DNA of 64,000 nucleotides from Pelagibius litoralis (GTDB lineage Bacteria; Pseudomonadota; Alphaproteobacteria; Kiloniellales; DSM-21159). The notes beneath the pieces are model-generated. The model worked only from the letters and a program-made list of their open reading frames with translations, was not told the origin of the DNA and searched no databases. The stretch spans positions 1 through 64,000 of the forward strand of contig JARFRB010000056.1 of assembly GCA_029287455.1 (NCBI GenBank). The letters are read 5' to 3'. Both the position numbers and the translations under genes were made by a program. Below are positions 60,853 through 64,000 of this stretch, one piece after another; position 1 is the stretch's first letter, and every line of letters begins with the position of its first letter.

Positions 60853-61491
60853 ATGACGATTCTCGATATAGAGGCCCTTGAAAGGACTTCGGCGCAGCAC
60901 GACCCTTGCGACTTTGTGATTGTGCCGCGATTTGTTAGGGCGGATCAGCTCGCGGCGGTGAACAGGGACTTTCCAGCCATTGAAGAAGCGGGAAACTTTG
61001 ACCCCGCGCAGCTGGAGTATGGGCCAAGCATCCAAAGCTTGATCGACGAACTCAACAGCCCGGAAGTCAAGGCGGCATTCTCGCGGAAATTCGACGTCGA
61101 TCTCGACGGCTTGACCCTACAGATGACCTTCCGCAAATACAGCAAGCTGGCTGACGGCAATGCCCACAACGACTCCAAGAACAAGATCGTCACGGCGCTG
61201 ATCTACTTTAACGAGGATTGGCCGCACGACAGTGGGCGCCTGCGCATGCTGCGCTCAACCTGGAACATGGATGATTACGCGGCGGAAGTTGCTCCCCAAG
61301 ACGGCAATCTAATTGCCTTCAAGCGAAACGAGCAATCTTATCACGGATTCAATCGCTACGAGGGGGAGCGCAGATCGCTGCAGATGTACTGGGTAAAGCC
61401 CAAGCGGCAAGCCACCTCCAAGCGCGAGAAGGGGTTTAGCCTTAAGCGTTCCATCAAGCGCCTGCTGCGCTGGCGCCCCCGGTTCGGCTAA
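60853..61491 (+). CDS. 2OG-Fe(II) oxygenase family protein
   Basis: A 212-residue Fe(II)/2-oxoglutarate oxygenase. Iron ligands are His105-x-Asp107 (NAHNDSKNK) and His164 (QSYHGFNRY), with Arg173-174 after the distal His for 2-oxoglutarate (EGERRSLQMYWV). The double-stranded beta-helix strands VTALIYFNEDWP and NLIAFKRN fit the prolyl-hydroxylase-like group. The C-terminal tail is strongly basic (KPKRQATSKREK and SLKRSIKRLLRWRPRFG), perhaps binding RNA, DNA or a membrane. Several members act on sugars or protein residues. It ends before a bidirectional terminator. No substrate is assigned. Confidence 0.85.
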   Translation: MTILDIEALERTSAQHDPCDFVIVPRFVRADQLAAVNRDFPAIEEAGNFDPAQLEYGPSIQSLIDELNSPEVKAAFSRKFDVDLDGLTLQMTFRKYSKLADGNAHNDSKNKIVTALIYFNEDWPHDSGRLRMLRSTWNMDDYAAEVAPQDGNLIAFKRNEQSYHGFNRYEGERRSLQMYWVKPKRQATSKREKGFSLKRSIKRLLRWRPRFG

Positions 61492-61516
61492 TCCTGGCTC
61501 GAGCCTAAACACACCA

Positions 61517-61548
61517 AAAGCCCGCCGAGCTTTGCCGCGGCGGGCTTT
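61517..61548. terminator. Bidirectional intrinsic terminator
   Basis: AAAGCCCGCC (61517-61526) pairs perfectly with GGCGGGCTTT (61539-61548) over ten bases around a 12-base loop. The T-run on one side and the A-run on the other let it work for both the oxygenase gene (plus) and rpsU (minus), which converge here. Confidence 0.85.
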
Positions 61549-61599
61549 GTCGTTTCTCGGGATCGGCAGACGCTTTGCCGCTCCACAAGGGGCGTGCGG

Positions 61600-61803
61600 C
61601 TAGAAGCCCTCGCGCTCCATACGCTTGCGCAGAAGCTTGCGATGCCGGCGAACTGCCTCGGCCTGCTCGCGCTTGCGCTTCTGGGAGGGTTTCTCGAAAT
61701 GGCGCCGCAGCTTCATTTCACGGAAAACGCCCTCGCGCTGCAGCTTCTTCTTGAGCGCGCGCAGGGCCTGATCGACGTTGTTGTCGCGAACGGAAACTTG
61801 CAC
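61600..61803 (-). CDS. rpsU: 30S ribosomal protein S21
   Basis: A 67-residue basic ribosomal protein. The sequence [47 protein letters not shown] is the S21 family pattern, with helix 1 [16 protein letters not shown] and the basic C-terminal tail [17 protein letters not shown]21 helps mRNA binding at translation initiation. The start is a GTG at 61803 with GGAGGTGG eight bases upstream, preferred to a TTG at 61821 lying on that site. The nearby def and coq9 genes on the opposite strand, with a 170-base promoter gap, are a usual alphaproteobacterial arrangement. It converges with the 2OG oxygenase gene. Confidence 0.96.
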   Translation of the reverse strand: MQVSVRDNNVDQALRALKKKLQREGVFREMKLRRHFEKPSQKRKREQAEAVRRHRKLLRKRMEREGF

Positions 61804-61973
61804 GGTGGATTCCACCTCCAACGAATTTCAGCGATAAAGCTAACGCTTCGGCGAATCGAAACCCGCCGATTTAGCTGCGGTTTAACACAACGCTGCCAGC
61901 TTGTGAAGCCGCTTGAAGGCGTTTTCCCTAAGGGCGGCTTTACCGGCAACGCCAGCGCTTCATATAGTCAATC

Positions 61974-62531
61974 ATGGCAATTCTCAAGATAGCCCGCATG
62001 GGTCACCCCGTGCTTTCCGGAGTGGCTCAGCCGGTTCCGGACCCGACGGCCCCGGAAATCGCGCGCCTGGTGCAGGACATGCGAGAAACAATGGAGGACG
62101 CCCCTGGTACAGGCTTAGCGGCCCCCCAGGTGCATGTTCCGCTGCGGCTGGTGATCTTCACGGTGGCGGAGGAGCGGGCCGCGCGCGAGGACGGCGCGGC
62201 GGGGGAGGCGGTCCCCCTGACTGTCCTGATCAACCCCGAGATCGAGATACTCAGCGACGAAACGGCCCTGGGGTGGGAAGGGTGCTTGTCCGTGCCGGGG
62301 CTGGTGGGCGAGGTGCCGCGCCCTACGCACATCCGCTACCGGGCCACGGATCAGCACGGCAAGGCGATCGAGCGCGAGGCGTCGGGTTTTCACGCTCGGG
62401 TCGTCCAGCACGAATGCGACCACCTGGATGGTCGCCTCTACCCGAGCCGGATGAGGGACCTTTCGAGGCTGGTGTTCACCTCCGAGCTTCATCATCTCAA
62501 TGCGGGCGGAAACGAGGGCAGTACAGAATGA
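61974..62531 (+). CDS. def: Peptide deformylase
   Basis: A 185-residue metal hydrolase that removes the formyl group from nascent proteins. The three family motifs are GTGLAAPQ (45-52), EGCLSVPG with metal ligand Cys104, and HECDHLDG (146-153) with His146, His150 and the catalytic Glu147. The N-terminal [21 protein letters not shown] is standard. A somewhat long insert ([16 protein letters not shown]) lies between strands. Many alphaproteobacteria have two deformylases, so this one may be an accessory copy. Its TGA overlaps the coq9 ATG (ATGA), so they are coupled. Confidence 0.94.
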   Translation: MAILKIARMGHPVLSGVAQPVPDPTAPEIARLVQDMRETMEDAPGTGLAAPQVHVPLRLVIFTVAEERAAREDGAAGEAVPLTVLINPEIEILSDETALGWEGCLSVPGLVGEVPRPTHIRYRATDQHGKAIEREASGFHARVVQHECDHLDGRLYPSRMRDLSRLVFTSELHHLNAGGNEGSTE

Positions 62532-63196
62532 CCGAGACGGAAACCTTTGCGGAGGCGCGGGCTCGCCTGCTGGAGGCGGCGATTGCCCATGTGCCGTTCG
62601 ATGGTTGGAGCCTGTCGGCGCTACGGGCGGGTGCGGCTGACCTGGGCCTGCCAGAGCTTGAAGCCATGAACGCCTTTCCGGGTGGTGCGCGGGAGATGAT
62701 CGAGGCTTTCAGCCAGGAGATCGACCGGCGCATGATCCAGCGTTTGGATGAAGCGCACCTGCATAATCTACGTGTGCGCGAGAAGGTGGCTCTGGGGGTC
62801 CGCACGCGCCTGGACCTCCTGGAGCCGTACAAGGAGGCGGTTCGCCATGGCATGATCTTTCTCGCCTTGCCCCAGAACGCCGCCCTTGGGTCGCGCCTGG
62901 TTTGGCGCAGCGTGGACGCGATCTGGTATGCGGCCGGCGACACCGCGACGGATTACAATTTCTATAGCAAACGCATGCTGTTGGCCGGCGTCTACTCCTC
63001 GACTCTACTGTACTGGCTGTCCGATCGCTCGCCGGGCTACGGCGACACGGAAGCCTTCCTAGAACGAAGGATCGACGAAGTTCTCAGGCTTGGCGGGAGC
63101 TTCGGCAAGCGTTTCCGCAAGATCATGGATTTGCCGGACCGTCTTGTCGGCGCCCGGATGCGCGCGACGGCGCCGGCCGGGCGGATGAAACGCTAG
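62528..63196 (+). CDS. COQ9-family ubiquinone biosynthesis protein
   Basis: A 222-residue helical protein of the COQ9 family. The N-terminal TetR-like fold has [33 protein letters not shown]. The lipid-binding half has [82 protein letters not shown], typical of COQ9. It helps the ubiquinone pathway by presenting lipid intermediates to a hydroxylase. It overlaps def by four bases. Its TAG shares the palindrome CTAG with the purK stop on the other strand. Confidence 0.93.
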   Translation: MTETETFAEARARLLEAAIAHVPFDGWSLSALRAGAADLGLPELEAMNAFPGGAREMIEAFSQEIDRRMIQRLDEAHLHNLRVREKVALGVRTRLDLLEPYKEAVRHGMIFLALPQNAALGSRLVWRSVDAIWYAAGDTATDYNFYSKRMLLAGVYSSTLLYWLSDRSPGYGDTEAFLERRIDEVLRLGGSFGKRFRKIMDLPDRLVGARMRATAPAGRMKR

Positions 63197-64000
63197 CGCT
63201 TGGGCGAAAGCCGGTTGACGTGGCCCATCTTGCGGCCAGGGCGGGCTTCGGACTTGCCATAGAGATGTAGCTTCGCGGCGGGGTCCGAGAGGATTGCGCG
63301 CCAGTCGTTGGCCTCCTCGCCCAGCAGGTTCTTCATGACCACGTCCGAATGCCGTTCCGTGGACCCTAGGGGCAGACCCGCCACGGCCCGGACGAATTGC
63401 TCGAACTGCGACGTGACGCAGCCGTCCTGAGTCCAGTGGCCCGAGTTATGAGGTCTTGGGGCCAGCTCGTTGACCAGCACCCGCCCGTCCTTGGTGACGA
63501 ACATTTCCACCCCGATCAAACCCACAAGATCCAGGGCTTCCGCGATCCGGTGAGCGTGGGTTTCGGCCGCCTTGGCGATGGCGGAGGAAATGGGCGCGGG
63601 AACTATAGTTTCATCGAGAATGTGGTTGCGGTGCCGGTTCTCCACGGGCGGGTAAGTGGTCACGGTTCCGTCGAGCCCGCGCGCGACGATGACGGAGATC
63701 TCCAGCTCGAAGTCGACGAAGCCTTCCAAAATGCCCTGCGCCGCGCTTTGCGCGCCGGCCATCTCGCGCCAGGCGGCAGTGGTATCGGCTTCGCGCGCGA
63801 GCAGGACCTGGCCTTTTCCGTCATAGCCCATCTCCACCGTTTTCAGCACCGCCGGCAGACCGAGCAATTGCGCGGCCCGTGCCAAGGCATCGGGCCCTTC
63901 GGCCCCTGCATAGGGCGTCGTGGGGACAGAGATTGATGACAAAAAATCCTTTTCACGCAATCTATTTTGGCAGATTCTTAAGACGTTTGGATTAGGTCGG
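63193..64000 (-). CDS. purK: 5-(carboxyamino)imidazole ribonucleotide synthase (5' end beyond window)
   Basis: The frame is open from the window end on the minus strand (269 codons seen), so the N-terminal part is outside. The first visible residues read RPNPNVLRICQNRLREKDFL, which is the usual PurK junction. ATP-grasp features follow: KTVEMGYDGKGQVLL, the LEGFVDFELEISVIVARG segment, then LIGVEMFVTKDGRVLVNELAPRPHNSGHWTQDG with metal ligands. It carboxylates aminoimidazole ribonucleotide with bicarbonate and ATP in purine synthesis. The usual partner purE should lie just beyond the edge, by context. The stop overlaps coq9's by three bases. Confidence 0.93.
   Translation of the reverse strand, partial: RPNPNVLRICQNRLREKDFLSSISVPTTPYAGAEGPDALARAAQLLGLPAVLKTVEMGYDGKGQVLLAREADTTAAWREMAGAQSAAQGILEGFVDFELEISVIVARGLDGTVTTYPPVENRHRNHILDETIVPAPISSAIAKAAETHAHRIAEALDLVGLIGVEMFVTKDGRVLVNELAPRPHNSGHWTQDGCVTSQFEQFVRAVAGLPLGSTERHSDVVMKNLLGEEANDWRAILSDPAAKLHLYGKSEARPGRKMGHVNRLSPKR

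Noticed and set aside
1-64000. CRISPR arrays, rRNA, tRNA, prophage or transposase genes
   Set aside because: No regularly spaced repeats, no rRNA or cloverleaf sequence and no phage or transposase protein were recognised in any frame.

Overview
The window looks like chromosome of a GC-rich alphaproteobacterium, most plausibly in or near the Rhodospirillales/Kiloniellales-type lineages. The signs are a GapR (DUF2312) gene, a DUF1244 gene, a CbpA-CbpM pair, the rpsU / def / coq9 neighbourhood, a three-gene transhydrogenase (pntAA-pntAB-pntB) and a single-chain fused indolepyruvate ferredoxin oxidoreductase. This placement is an inference from gene content; no rRNA or tRNA gene was seen. Coding density is high, apart from the first 2 kb and about 50.7-51.3 kb.

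Layout. 1-2.0 kb: a poorer, repeat-containing stretch with a Sel1-repeat lipoprotein cut by the window edge, a small membrane protein, a probably frameshifted small gene and short GTGTGAC-type direct repeats. 2.0-9.2 kb: LysR regulator, flavin-binding PPOX protein, Rieske oxygenase, then the cbpA-cbpM chaperone pair, pdxH, a cation efflux protein and a double-domain universal stress protein (Usp) behind an FNR-type box. 9.2-12.5 kb: two conserved small proteins, an SDR oxidoreductase and an SLC13/TrkA-C permease. 12.5-19.4 kb (minus strand): class III aminotransferase, complete polyamine-type ABC transporter (ATPase, binding protein, two permeases) and a PadR-type regulator. 19.5-29.0 kb (plus strand): an odd DapB homologue, a LysE exporter, a GST, a metal-dependent amidohydrolase and a five-gene oligopeptide ABC transporter. 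A second Usp gene with an FNR-type box follows.

30-42 kb: M14-type metallopeptidase, TPR protein, MFS transporter, then gntR-MFS-glycerate kinase-pyruvate kinase on the minus strand. Across a divergent promoter carrying a FadR-family operator lie a DapA-family lyase and a 4-hydroxyproline epimerase, which suggests hydroxyproline breakdown. N-formylglutamate amidohydrolase and a YbdK-like carboxylate-amine ligase follow. 42-51 kb: DUF1244, gapR, a palindromic intergenic repeat, the large indolepyruvate oxidoreductase, two exported proteins of unknown function, a PhyH-type dioxygenase, a secreted beta-helix protein and a degraded peptidoglycan-binding remnant. 51-64 kb: acyl-CoA ligase, oligoendopeptidase F, ABC1/UbiB-type kinase, pntAA-AB-B, 3-hydroxyacyl-CoA dehydrogenase, a 2OG-Fe(II) oxygenase, rpsU, def, coq9 and the 3' part of purK.

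Taken together the window describes a heterotroph living on amino acids, peptides and polyamines. Uptake systems sit beside matching catabolic enzymes, with redox balancing (transhydrogenase) and low-oxygen stress functions (FNR-box usp genes) alongside. No phage, plasmid, CRISPR or obvious defence system was found. The most unusual items are the DapB homologue lacking the catalytic histidine pair, the two usp genes with FNR-type boxes at identical spacing, and the repeat-rich start.
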